Of a DNA stretch of 35,696 nt, positions 16,855 through 24,539 are shown in pieces. The number at the start of each line of letters is the position of its first letter. The first letter of the stretch is position 1. This DNA is from CAYOPZ01 sp964406005 (GTDB taxonomy: Bacteria; Bacteroidota; Bacteroidia; Bacteroidales; SM23-62). Where the stretch lies: contig CAYOPZ010000031.1 of assembly GCA_964406005.1 (NCBI GenBank), positions 1-35,696 of the forward strand. The letters run 5' to 3'. The notes below the pieces were generated by a model. The model did not search any database and had not been told where the DNA came from. It was given only the letters and a program-made list of their open reading frames with translations. A program made the position numbers and the translations under genes.

Positions 16855-17355
16855 ATGACAGCAGTAGAATTCAACCATCAGCTTACCACACTCCGGGACG
16901 GCCTGGAGAGATTCGCCATAAGCCTGACTGCGAATATTGAGGATGCCAAGGACCTGGTCCAGGAGACTTACCTTAAAGCCATGCTGAACAGGGAAAAGTA
17001 TGTGGATTACACGAATCTCAAAGCCTGGGTATATACCATTATGAAAAACTCCTTTATCAATAATTACAGGAAATCTGTCCGCCAGCAGACAACCTTTGAC
17101 AATACCAGGGATCATTTTTACCTGAACAATTCGAAGGAAGCACCCACCGGGAACCCTGAATCGGATTTGTCTGCAAGCGAGATCCGGGAGCATATCGACA
17201 GGCTTGAAGATGAGTTCAGGGTCCCTTTCCAGATGCACCAGGATGGCTATAAATACAAGGAAATCGCCGAAGAAATGAATCTGAAGATAGGTACGGTCAA
17301 AAGCAGGATATTCTTCGGACGGAAAAAGCTGATGGAAAAGATCAGGAATTTCTGA
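16855..17355 (+). CDS. ECF-type RNA polymerase sigma factor
   Basis: A 166-residue sigma-70-family protein with only regions 2 and 4. Region 2 is at about residues 10-75 (NIEDAKDLVQETYLKAM ... LKAWVYTIMKNSFINNYRK) and region 4 at about 110-165 (FQMHQDGYKYKEIAEEMNLKIGTVKSRIFFGRKKL), the latter a helix-turn-helix that reads the -35 element. No anti-sigma gene is adjacent. The upstream neighbour is the B12-binding MerR regulator, so that regulator may control it, as in light-responsive gene sets of other bacteria. The next gene (VanZ-like) starts 50 bp later. Confidence 0.92.
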   Translation: MTAVEFNHQLTTLRDGLERFAISLTANIEDAKDLVQETYLKAMLNREKYVDYTNLKAWVYTIMKNSFINNYRKSVRQQTTFDNTRDHFYLNNSKEAPTGNPESDLSASEIREHIDRLEDEFRVPFQMHQDGYKYKEIAEEMNLKIGTVKSRIFFGRKKLMEKIRNF

Positions 17356-17405
17356 CCACCTGCCTCCTCTCCTGAAATTTATGTATTTTTGGAAAATTTC
17401 AGTTA

Positions 17406-17819
17406 ATGTTGAAATATTACCACAAAAAGGCCGTTTGGCTGATCCTGTTCATCCTGTGGAGCCTTCTTCTGATATTCGTCACAGTTTATCCCGATTCAAG
17501 CAAGGTCATTATTCAGACCTCGTCAGGTTTCAGGTGGGATTATCTCGAACACTTCCTGGCCTATTTTATCTTCGGCACACTGTATATCCTCTGGAGGGGT
17601 GACGACGACTTCGGCATCAGGGGGACAGAACTGGCTTTCCTTTTATCGGTAACCTGTGCGTTTTCCATCCTTACCGAATATATCCAGGTACTGATCCCCG
17701 GCAGATCGTTCAATGTCATAGACATGCTTTACAACCTGTTCGGGGTGCTGGCAGGCATCCTGGCAATTTATTTCCTTTTCATGCGCGTGTACCTCAGGCG
17801 GAAATATGCCGGACATTAA
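17406..17819 (+). CDS. VanZ-like membrane protein
   Basis: A 137-residue membrane protein with four hydrophobic helices (about 10-28, 45-64, 75-95 and 103-125). The VanZ-family features DYLEHFLAYFIFGTL (helix 2) and LTEYIQVLIPGRSFNVIDMLYNLFGVLAG are clear: the conserved E-x-x-Q...GR-x-x-x-x-D-x-x-x-N pattern. VanZ gives low-level teicoplanin resistance in enterococci, but most homologues are housekeeping proteins of unknown role. It is 50 bp downstream of the sigma gene. A set of period-11 repeats overlaps its stop codon. Confidence 0.85.
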   Translation: MLKYYHKKAVWLILFILWSLLLIFVTVYPDSSKVIIQTSSGFRWDYLEHFLAYFIFGTLYILWRGDDDFGIRGTELAFLLSVTCAFSILTEYIQVLIPGRSFNVIDMLYNLFGVLAGILAIYFLFMRVYLRRKYAGH

Positions 17820-17872
17820 CCGTTCATTAACCGCACATTAACCCGAAGCGGCAGTTATCCGACGTATCTTGT
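17815..17872 (+). promoter_or_regulatory. Three period-11 ATTAACC repeats plus possible -7 element
   Basis: ATTAACC occurs at 17815, 17826 and 17837, exactly 11 bp apart. The reverse complement is GGTTAAT, close to the TGTTAAT units at 9222-9250. TATCTTGT at 17865-17872 approximates the Bacteroidota -7 element (TAnnTTTG), which would place the third repeat over the -33 position, as for an OmpR/PhoB-type activator. What it would transcribe is unclear. Confidence 0.45.
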
Positions 17873-18276
17873 GTCTGGAAATTCGCAGTTCTGAACTTAC
17901 GGCAGAAAAAGTTCCTTCCATGCCGCTATGGAGATACTCGAACGCTATCACAAGACCTGACCGGTATTCGGCAGCACGCCCTTATTTACAATTCACTTAC
18001 CTTATTGTGCAATTCAATACATCCCGCTTTCAGGGTCAGGATGAATTCCCGAATATTGATCCGGGAAACTCTTTAAAGCACGAAATCATGAGAAAGAATC
18101 TTTTAACCGGTTTTACTGGTTTTCTTCCTCATGCCCCAGGCAAGCATCACGGAAGCCGCCTCCGCCCGGTTTTCACCCCAGTTGCATCAATCATGGGATG
18201 GTACGGACGGAATGTATTACCAGTCATTATGCATTAAAAAATCTGTTTTCTTTATCAGGATTATGTAACATTTGAC
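17873..18276 (+). other. About 400 bp without a recognisable gene; possible decayed secreted ORF
   Basis: A 122-codon frame is open here (17869-18237), but its composition is not protein-like. Starting at ATG 18088, the first codons encode MRKNLLTGFTGF, like the start of a signal peptide. The hydrophobic continuation (LMPQASITEAASARFSPQ) lies in another frame, as if one base had been lost or gained. The stretch may hold a decayed gene or a non-coding RNA. Confidence 0.3.
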
Positions 18277-18284
18277 TATTTTTG
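18277..18284 (+). promoter_or_regulatory. Bacteroidota -7 promoter element before the DUF5916 gene
   Basis: TATTTTTG matches TAnnTTTG exactly and ends 38 bases before the TTG start at 18323. A clear TTTG is missing 19-21 bp upstream; only T-rich sequence (18246-18253) is there. Confidence 0.5.
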
Positions 18285-18322
18285 TCGTCTTTTAGTATAA
18301 CCAACCAAATAACAAACCTTCT

Positions 18323-20743
18323 TTGAGATCAATAATTCTTTTTCTCTCGGCCCTCGCTTTTGCAAATTGTTCTTTTGCACAGGAGAAAAAAAGCGTGGAA
18401 GCGCTTCAAATTGCCACCCCCCTCAAAATCGACGGATACCTTGACGAACCGGTATATGACGAGATCGCTCCGGCCAGGGATTTTGTTCAGTTGCAGCCGT
18501 ATAACGGGCAGCCGTCCTTTCAGCCCACCGAGGCATATTTCTTTTATGACCAGAACGCCGTTTACGTAGGGGCAATGCTTTATGACAGCAGCCCGGACAG
18601 TATTTTCAACCTGTTTTCGCAGCGCGACCAGATCGGCATGTCCGATTATTTCGGGATCTATTTCGATCCCTATAATCAGGGGCAGCTTGCCTACGGGTTC
18701 TTCATTACCCCGGCAGGCGTGCAAACCGACATAAAGGCCATAAAAAGCGGAGGTGGGGATAATGAAGACGGGAGCTGGGATGCAGTCTGGGAAAGCAGTA
18801 CCCGGGTCTCTGAAGACGGCTGGATCGTTGAAATAAGGATCCCCTACTCTGCCCTGCGCTTTTCGGAACAGGAAGAAAGTACATGGGGTTTGAACATGTT
18901 CAGGAATATCCGGAGATACAATTCCAACAACTCATGGAACTTTATCGACCGGAATGTAACGGGATTCATTCACCAGGAAGGTGAACTGACCGGTCTCAAT
19001 AATATTAAACCCCCGGTACGCCTGTCAGTAAGCCCCTATGCCTCGACCTATCTCGAATCAAAGAGCGCCGAAAGGGACTTTGTCTATAAAGGCGGTATGG
19101 ACCTGAAATACGGGATCAGCGAAAGTTTCACGCTCGACATGATGCTCATTCCCGATTTCGGCCAGATCCAGTCTGACGACCAGAGCCTGAACCTGACCCC
19201 CTACGAGCTGTATTTCTCGGAAAGAAGACAGTTTTTTACAGAGGGAACAGAGCTTTTCAACCGGGCGGGAATCTTTTACTCCCGGCGCATAGGCACAAGA
19301 CCTAAGTTTCCGGAAAGGGCCCGGGAAGACCTGGCCGGGAACGAGATTATCGACTACAACCCCAGCGAAACCCAGCTTGTCAATGCAACCAAGGTTTCGG
19401 GCCGCACGGCAAAAGGACTGGGCATAGGGTTCCTGAACGCAATGACCCTGCCTGCAAAAGCAATAATAAAGGATACATTGACCGGAAATACCCGGGAGGT
19501 AAAGACACAACCCCTAACGAACTACAATGTTACGGTATTTGACAAATCACTGAAAAACAACTCCTACATAAGCCTTATCAATACCAATGTATCCATGGCC
19601 GGAGATCCGTTCTATGCAAATGTCACAGGTACCGAATTCCAGTTGAGGGACAAATCGAAAACATATGTTCTGAGCGGCGGCGGAGCGATAGCTACACGCA
19701 ATGAAAACGGTAATGAAACCGGATATGGTGCCATTCTTTCACTGGCAAAGAACAGGGGAAAGCTGCAATTCGGCCTTGAACAGGACATTTTCAGCGATAA
19801 GCTGGATATAAACGACCTGGGTTACCTGCAGCGAAACAACCTGATCACTTCCTCAGCCTATGTGTCGTACCATGATGTGGAGCCTTCCGGGATCTTCCGG
19901 GAATGGCATACGAATGTGAACTGGAATTATAACCGCCTTTACAATCCGGGTGATTTTTTTAATGCCCAGATGAACTACAACGTGAACGCCGTTTTTATGA
20001 ACAATTACAGTTTCTGGACCAATACCGGGATACAAACCTTTACGAAGGATTATTACGAAGCCCGCATGGACGGACGCTATTACCGTAAACCGGCCGGGTA
20101 TTGGGGAAACCTCGGGATCAATTCCGACTCAAGGAAAAAACTCGGTTTTTATGTGCAGGCCGGAGGCTACAACCAGCCTTCGACCGACTGGTATAATTAC
20201 TACGGCAACGGAGAAGCCGGCTTGCGTATCGGGCAAAGGCTGCAGTTCGCATTCAGCAGTTATTACAAGGATGAGATCAACAACAGGGGCTATGTGAACA
20301 AGACGAACAACAACGATACGATTTATTTTGCCAGGCGCGACATCAAAACGTTTGAAAACCAGTTCAGCGCTTCATTCGGCATAAGCAACAAAGCAAGCAT
20401 AGGGTTCAGGATGAGACATTACTGTTCAGGGGTGCTGAATAAGACATTTTACCAGCTGCAGCAGGACGGCACCCTGGAAAAAGATCCTGCGTACGCCGGC
20501 AATCATGATAACAACTACAACGCCTTCAATATAGATATGATCTTCAGGTGGATATTCGCTCCCGGGTCAGAGCTTTCGGTCGCATGGAAGAACGCAATAT
20601 ATTCGAGCGGCGATACATTCAATCCTCATTATTTCGATAACCTCGGAGATACCTGGAAATCGGACCAAACGAACAGCCTGTCGCTGAAAGTCCTCTACTA
20701 TATCGATTACAACAACCTGAGAAGAAAAAAATCAATCCCCTAA
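18323..20743 (+). CDS. DUF5916 protein with CBM9-like domain and outer-membrane barrel
   Basis: An 806-residue exported protein. The signal peptide ends near NCSFA-Q (residue 19). Residues about 28-220 form a family-9 carbohydrate-binding-like module (IDGYLDEPVYDEIAPA, AVYVGAMLYDSSP, then WIVEIRIPYSALRF). Residues about 230-800 are the DUF5916 part, made of many amphipathic strands and ending in aromatic-rich barrel strands. Proteins of this type are common in Bacteroidota and are thought to lie in the outer membrane; the substrate is unknown. The start is TTG: it begins a normal signal peptide and no in-frame ATG serves as well. It stands alone, convergent with the cytochrome operon; the two stop codons overlap at 20732-20743. 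Confidence 0.88.
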   Translation: MRSIILFLSALAFANCSFAQEKKSVEALQIATPLKIDGYLDEPVYDEIAPARDFVQLQPYNGQPSFQPTEAYFFYDQNAVYVGAMLYDSSPDSIFNLFSQRDQIGMSDYFGIYFDPYNQGQLAYGFFITPAGVQTDIKAIKSGGGDNEDGSWDAVWESSTRVSEDGWIVEIRIPYSALRFSEQEESTWGLNMFRNIRRYNSNNSWNFIDRNVTGFIHQEGELTGLNNIKPPVRLSVSPYASTYLESKSAERDFVYKGGMDLKYGISESFTLDMMLIPDFGQIQSDDQSLNLTPYELYFSERRQFFTEGTELFNRAGIFYSRRIGTRPKFPERAREDLAGNEIIDYNPSETQLVNATKVSGRTAKGLGIGFLNAMTLPAKAIIKDTLTGNTREVKTQPLTNYNVTVFDKSLKNNSYISLINTNVSMAGDPFYANVTGTEFQLRDKSKTYVLSGGGAIATRNENGNETGYGAILSLAKNRGKLQFGLEQDIFSDKLDINDLGYLQRNNLITSSAYVSYHDVEPSGIFREWHTNVNWNYNRLYNPGDFFNAQMNYNVNAVFMNNYSFWTNTGIQTFTKDYYEARMDGRYYRKPAGYWGNLGINSDSRKKLGFYVQAGGYNQPSTDWYNYYGNGEAGLRIGQRLQFAFSSYYKDEINNRGYVNKTNNNDTIYFARRDIKTFENQFSASFGISNKASIGFRMRHYCSGVLNKTFYQLQQDGTLEKDPAYAGNHDNNYNAFNIDMIFRWIFAPGSELSVAWKNAIYSSGDTFNPHYFDNLGDTWKSDQTNSLSLKVLYYIDYNNLRRKKSIP

Positions 20744-21157
20744 CAAAACACAACCCGACAACTGGACATCTATGAGCATGCCGTTGCAACGCCCTCTTAT
20801 CGTAATGCTGTCTCCTATGTTCAATTGATCCAGTTCGGTCTTTACTGATGCAGCATAGGAACTGTCCATCGAACAGCTGATCCCGAAAAGATCATCGAGC
20901 AGGAACAGGATGGTATTCCCCCTTGTACCGGTTTGGATACCGGCCAATGAACCTGTAATTTCCAGTACCTTGTCCACATATTTTTCCGTGGCCAGGGATT
21001 CGTCCGTTGAAAATTCCTCGAAGAGATCAGAAGCTTCAATCCGGAAATCAGCCCTGGCCCTTTCGAGGTTCTTATTCGGTTTCGAATACAGGTAAAAACC
21101 AATACCGGCAGTTATAACAATGATGCCGGAGATGACGAACAGCAATTTTCTTTTCAT
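20732..21157 (-). CDS. Membrane-anchored OB-fold protein (tRNA_anti-like)
   Basis: A 141-residue protein: one N-terminal membrane helix (residues about 4-22), a short helical region (LFEEFSTDESLATEKY), then an OB-fold-like beta domain of the tRNA_anti-like type (PF12869), recognisable from VLEITGSLAGIQ ... ILFLLDD ... GISCSMDSS ... GDSITIRGRCNGML. In this family the domain is periplasmic and does not imply tRNA binding. ATG 21157 (MKRKLLFV) is chosen over ATG 21181, which would overlap the YceI gene. It begins 4 bp after that gene and is the last of the five-gene operon. It may help assemble or tune the redox proteins encoded upstream. Confidence 0.75.
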   Translation of the reverse strand: MKRKLLFVISGIIVITAGIGFYLYSKPNKNLERARADFRIEASDLFEEFSTDESLATEKYVDKVLEITGSLAGIQTGTRGNTILFLLDDLFGISCSMDSSYAASVKTELDQLNIGDSITIRGRCNGMLIDVQLSGCVLLGD

Positions 21158-21161
21158 CGTT

Positions 21162-21722
21162 TTACCTCTCATAGGGCTCATACATCAGGTCGCAGCTGAT
21201 CTCTATACTTTTCGCGATATTCTCCCTGACAATGCTGGGTATCTCTATGCCAAAATCTTCAACTTCGATAATAAACCTGGATTCGCCCTTTATCTTATTG
21301 TCTGCCTGAATTTCCAGGGTTCCTTCCGTTTCAACGGGATTGGTCCTATCCTTGATTGTGAGGTTTCCACTGACACTCACGGTATATGTACCAGGAACGG
21401 AAAGATCTATTTCCTCTATGTTCGTAATTCTGCCTTCAAACTGTGATTTCGGATATTTTCCGGTCTCCATGTAATTCTCATTGAAGTGTTCCTCCATCAG
21501 GGCTTTCCTGAATTCAAATGACCGGATCAGAACGGAAAACACCAATTCCCCGGTTTCGGTATCAAGTATGCTGGTCACCTGGTGGTTTTCTGCCTCGATA
21601 TCTTCTACGGGAGTGTGGGAATAAAAACTGATGCTTCCGGTCTTCGTTATATACCTCTCCTGGCTCCAGCCTATCGATGCCGGAAGGAGCAATGCCGCCA
21701 ATAAAACAAGTCTGAATTTCAT
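21162..21722 (-). CDS. YceI-family periplasmic lipocalin-like protein
   Basis: A 186-residue exported protein: signal peptide ending near IGWS-Q (residue 20), then a beta-barrel domain with the YceI pattern (GSISFYSHTPVEDIEAE, VFSVLIRSFEF, ALMEEHFNENYMETGKYP-SQFEGRI, VSGNLTIKDRT). Characterised YceI proteins bind polyisoprenoids such as ubiquinone precursors in a hydrophobic cavity. That fits the neighbouring c-type cytochromes, since a quinone-like ligand could feed electrons to them, but this is inference. It lies 44 bp after the DUF5777 gene and 4 bp before the OB-fold gene. Confidence 0.9.
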   Translation of the reverse strand: MKFRLVLLAALLLPASIGWSQERYITKTGSISFYSHTPVEDIEAENHQVTSILDTETGELVFSVLIRSFEFRKALMEEHFNENYMETGKYPKSQFEGRITNIEEIDLSVPGTYTVSVSGNLTIKDRTNPVETEGTLEIQADNKIKGESRFIIEVEDFGIEIPSIVRENIAKSIEISCDLMYEPYER

Positions 21723-21766
21723 GATAAATAATTTTTACAGGTTATAGTGAACTGTCAAATTTATGA

Positions 21767-22705
21767 TCATCTAAGGGTAAACACCCTTGATATATTAAAT
21801 CCAAAATAGAGATCCCCTTTCCTCCATGTTCCCGTGGTTTCAGTTATAAATCCTTTTTCAATCATGGGCTGGGAATTGGTCAGGACAAGCTGGAAAACAT
21901 GACCGCCCGTTTCAATATCCACATCAAGGGAGAAAGAATTATAATACTGTTCCCGGGCCAAACTGAAAGCAGGACGATAAACATAGAAATATTCCGCATT
22001 AAAAGACGTTCGCCTGGTTATCTTGAACCGTCCGCCGATTCCGAGCGAAAACTGGTCATTCCTGTCCAGTTCCGATTGTACCAGGTTCTTGTGGACCATT
22101 GACGGGCTGATCTGCAGCGATAAACGTTCTGAAAGTTTCCTGGCAATAAGGAGGTGGAATGTATAGGTAAGCCTCGATGAAAAATAGTTTACCTGTTCAG
22201 GATTCTTCCATTTCAGTGAATTTATTGCCAATGTACTGTAAACGGACAGGGAAACGGGTATGTTCCTGCTGCCTGACGATTGTCTGAGAATACTGAATTT
22301 CGCAAAGCTGTCATAAGTCTTTTCGTAAGTTCCCCTGCCCACACCCAGCATAAACCAATCTGTAAAACCGTATTCCAGGCTGAAATGAATATTGGCATGG
22401 TCAAGACCCCAGAGTTCATATGCGCCGTCATTGATCTTTCCAAACCGGTGATGGATCCTGAAATCCAGCTGCCCTGCCTGCATTCTTTCGATGGAATGAC
22501 CATTGACGATACGGGTCGACTTAAAGGTTGCTGTAGTGTAATTCACCATCTCTTCTGTTCCTGGTGTCTCTTCTTCAAGAAGATCCATAAGATCCTGGGC
22601 AGAAAGAAAATTTTGTGAAAGGGATAGGATAACCAGCATGAAAACACATGCCAGCTTTCTGCCCGTCGATACGGTCGCCTGGGATTTGATTGATTTCATT
22701 TTCAT
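21767..22705 (-). CDS. DUF5777-family outer-membrane beta-barrel
   Basis: A 312-residue protein with a long signal peptide (residues about 18-36, ending FLSA-Q) and then a barrel made of many amphipathic strands. Typical DUF5777 features are the early segment TTATFKSTRIVNGHSIE, the G-LDFRIHHRFG motif and GLDHANIHFSLEYGFTDWFMLGVGR. The C-terminus (LYFGFNISRVFTLR) is a normal last barrel strand. The function of the family is unknown. The gene is next to two cytochrome c lipoproteins and a YceI protein. This suggests it provides the outer-membrane pore or scaffold of a redox complex, in loose analogy with porin-cytochrome conduits. Confidence 0.85.
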   Translation of the reverse strand: MKMKSIKSQATVSTGRKLACVFMLVILSLSQNFLSAQDLMDLLEEETPGTEEMVNYTTATFKSTRIVNGHSIERMQAGQLDFRIHHRFGKINDGAYELWGLDHANIHFSLEYGFTDWFMLGVGRGTYEKTYDSFAKFSILRQSSGSRNIPVSLSVYSTLAINSLKWKNPEQVNYFSSRLTYTFHLLIARKLSERLSLQISPSMVHKNLVQSELDRNDQFSLGIGGRFKITRRTSFNAEYFYVYRPAFSLAREQYYNSFSLDVDIETGGHVFQLVLTNSQPMIEKGFITETTGTWRKGDLYFGFNISRVFTLR

Positions 22706-22726
22706 CGGGATATGAGTAAAATCAGT

Positions 22727-23119
22727 TTAATTTTCAGGTGCTCCCCCTTCAATCCATCTCTTTACCTTGAATATTTCCTCCGATGGGAGTTTTGCAGACC
22801 GGTAAGGCATTCTCTCGTACCTGGGATCCCAGGAAATGGTGCCGTATAAACTGCCCTTGTCCGCAAAACCCTTAACATCCGAATAATCCTCGATAAAAAT
22901 GCCATTTCCTTTTAAGACGGCATTATCATTGCTATGGCATGCCCAGCAATAGGTCTGTAGCATAGGCAAGATATCCCCTGAAAATGTTACAGCTATGGTA
23001 TCACCGAGGGTCCCCGGTTGCACATCCGGGTACAGGGCCTCTTCATTGTCATAATAGCATCCCGTCATCAACAAGATAATGGCACTGAAAAAAATAATAT
23101 GGAACAAGGGTATCTTCAT
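22727..23119 (-). CDS. Mono-haem c-type cytochrome lipoprotein
   Basis: A 130-residue lipoprotein (lipobox LMTGC, Cys21) with one haem-binding CWACH motif (Cys58, Cys61, His62) and a likely axial Met in ERMPYR. The fold matches the small cytochrome domains that end in a W-I-x-x-G-A/S motif (VKRWIEGGAPEN). Because the Cys is lipidated, it should be attached to the outer or inner membrane facing the periplasm or surface. It follows the larger cytochrome gene by 4 bp and resembles that protein's third domain, so it may have arisen by duplication. Confidence 0.85.
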   Translation of the reverse strand: MKIPLFHIIFFSAIILLMTGCYYDNEEALYPDVQPGTLGDTIAVTFSGDILPMLQTYCWACHSNDNAVLKGNGIFIEDYSDVKGFADKGSLYGTISWDPRYERMPYRSAKLPSEEIFKVKRWIEGGAPEN

Positions 23120-23123
23120 TTAT

Positions 23124-24323
23124 CTAGTTATCCGGGCTGCCGTTTTTAATCCATTCATCTATCTGCTGGATCTCACAATCGCTCAACTTATAACCAACCG
23201 GCATCTGAAGTCCGAATAAATTCTTTATAACGCTTTCCAGTCTCCCGTCAAGTGAAACACCCAGAATGTCTTCATAATTCACCAGGGTCAGCACATTGTC
23301 AGGGTTACCCGGGAAATGGCAGCCCCGGCAATTGCTCTGTATAACGGGCAGGATATTGCCGGAAAATGTAACATTGTCAAGATTGCAGGGTACTTCTCCG
23401 CAATCTTCATTCAATCCCCCATTCTCGATCCAGGTTCGGATCTTGCTGATCTGCGAGGCTGTTAACGATGGACGCGGCGCCGGAGGCATGTGGTCGTCTT
23501 CACTGCCAGGGGCTGTAATCACCTTGTATATTTTTGTCTCCTGTGGATGGCCGGGTACAAACTCCCTGGCGATGACGCTGGAATAATCCGTTAGTACGAA
23601 TCCCTCTTCCCGGGTTGTAGCATCATGACACCCCGTATTGGCACAACTTGTTACGAATATGGGTAAAATATCCCGCCCGAAACATACTCCTGCAATACCC
23701 GCAGGTTGATAATCGGGATCACAATAATTACCGATACCGTCACCATCCACATCTTCCTGGCCAGGATTGTAAAGACCCGGGCAATTGTCCGCAATGTCGA
23801 TGATCCCGTCATTATCGTCATCATCGCAGAGGTCACCGGTACCGTCCATATCCGTATCGGCCTGATCAGGATTTGGTGTATCCACGCAATTATCGAGATA
23901 GTTCAAAATGCCATCCTGGTCATTATCTCCGGTATCCTGGCCGGTTACGGGACAGTCATTTTCAAGGGCACCCTGGAGGATCCAGAGCCGTATCTTCTGT
24001 CTTGTTTTTTCAGGAAGGGGATGATCAGGCGGCATAAGTTCCTCTCCATCCCCTATCAGAACCGTATAAGCTATGCTGGAGTATGGCTGGAATGGAACAA
24101 CAGCCCGGGATATCCCGGTAAAATCGGTGAATACTTCACCACCGGCGGCGGAGTTTCTGTCGTGACAGTTGGAGGTTCCGCATGAGGCCTGGAAAACAGG
24201 CAAGATTTCCTGCTTAAAACAGACTTCATCCTGAATCATGAAGTCCCCCTGCTGATGCTGGCAATTCGACAGGATAAAAGACAAACCTATGAGGCAAACC
24301 AGGCTGTCAATTCGATGCTTCAT
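23124..24323 (-). CDS. Tri-haem c-type cytochrome with thrombospondin type 3 repeats
   Basis: A 399-residue exported protein, probably a lipoprotein (Cys21 in a lipobox-like LSNC). It has three cytochrome domains, each ending in a W-I-x-x-G motif. The first two carry the rare CX4CH haem motif (CGTSNCH at 48-54, CANTGCH at 227-233) and the third an ordinary CRGCH (332-336). Likely axial methionines lie in ELMPP, HMPPA and QMPVG. Residues about 130-202 are calcium-binding thrombospondin type 3 repeats (DNDQDGILNYLDNC, DTDMDGTGDLCDDD) placed between the first two haem domains. It is the first gene of a five-gene operon with a -7 promoter element 39 bp upstream. Extracellular or periplasmic electron transfer is inferred. 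Confidence 0.88.
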   Translation of the reverse strand: MKHRIDSLVCLIGLSFILSNCQHQQGDFMIQDEVCFKQEILPVFQASCGTSNCHDRNSAAGGEVFTDFTGISRAVVPFQPYSSIAYTVLIGDGEELMPPDHPLPEKTRQKIRLWILQGALENDCPVTGQDTGDNDQDGILNYLDNCVDTPNPDQADTDMDGTGDLCDDDDNDGIIDIADNCPGLYNPGQEDVDGDGIGNYCDPDYQPAGIAGVCFGRDILPIFVTSCANTGCHDATTREEGFVLTDYSSVIAREFVPGHPQETKIYKVITAPGSEDDHMPPAPRPSLTASQISKIRTWIENGGLNEDCGEVPCNLDNVTFSGNILPVIQSNCRGCHFPGNPDNVLTLVNYEDILGVSLDGRLESVIKNLFGLQMPVGYKLSDCEIQQIDEWIKNGSPDN

Positions 24324-24361
24324 TATGATACGCAGAATTATGAATTATCATTTTAACGTTG

Positions 24362-24369
24362 CAAAAGTA
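24362..24369 (-). promoter_or_regulatory. -7 promoter element of the cytochrome operon
   Basis: On the minus strand TACTTTTG matches the Bacteroidota -7 element TAnnTTTG. It is 39 bp upstream of the first ATG (24323). The -33 element is not a clean TTTG; a T run lies about 22-26 bp upstream. Confidence 0.55.
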
Positions 24370-24539
24370 TAAAATGTTATATATATGTATATAAAAAACT
24401 GTACAATCATCTGTACCAAAAACGATAATCAGATTCAATTTCAATGTATTTCTTAACTTTACCGAAGGCATACCCTTCAGATATCATATAACCTTAGGTT
24501 CATAACCACAAAACGGTAAACACATTAATACAGAAAAGT

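Noticed and set aside
17406..17819. VanZ-like gene as a glycopeptide-resistance determinant
   Set aside because: There is no vanA/vanH/vanX context; the family is mostly housekeeping in Bacteroidota.
17869..18237. 122-codon ORF in the VanZ-DUF5916 spacer
   Set aside because: It starts at a TTG, has no domain or signal, and its residue composition is erratic. It was kept only as an unexplained spacer.
23706..24185. 159-codon plus-strand ORF rich in Ile/Val
   Set aside because: It is the reverse reading of the Asp-rich thrombospondin repeats (GAC/GAT read backwards gives ATC/GTC), hence the false hydrophobic look.
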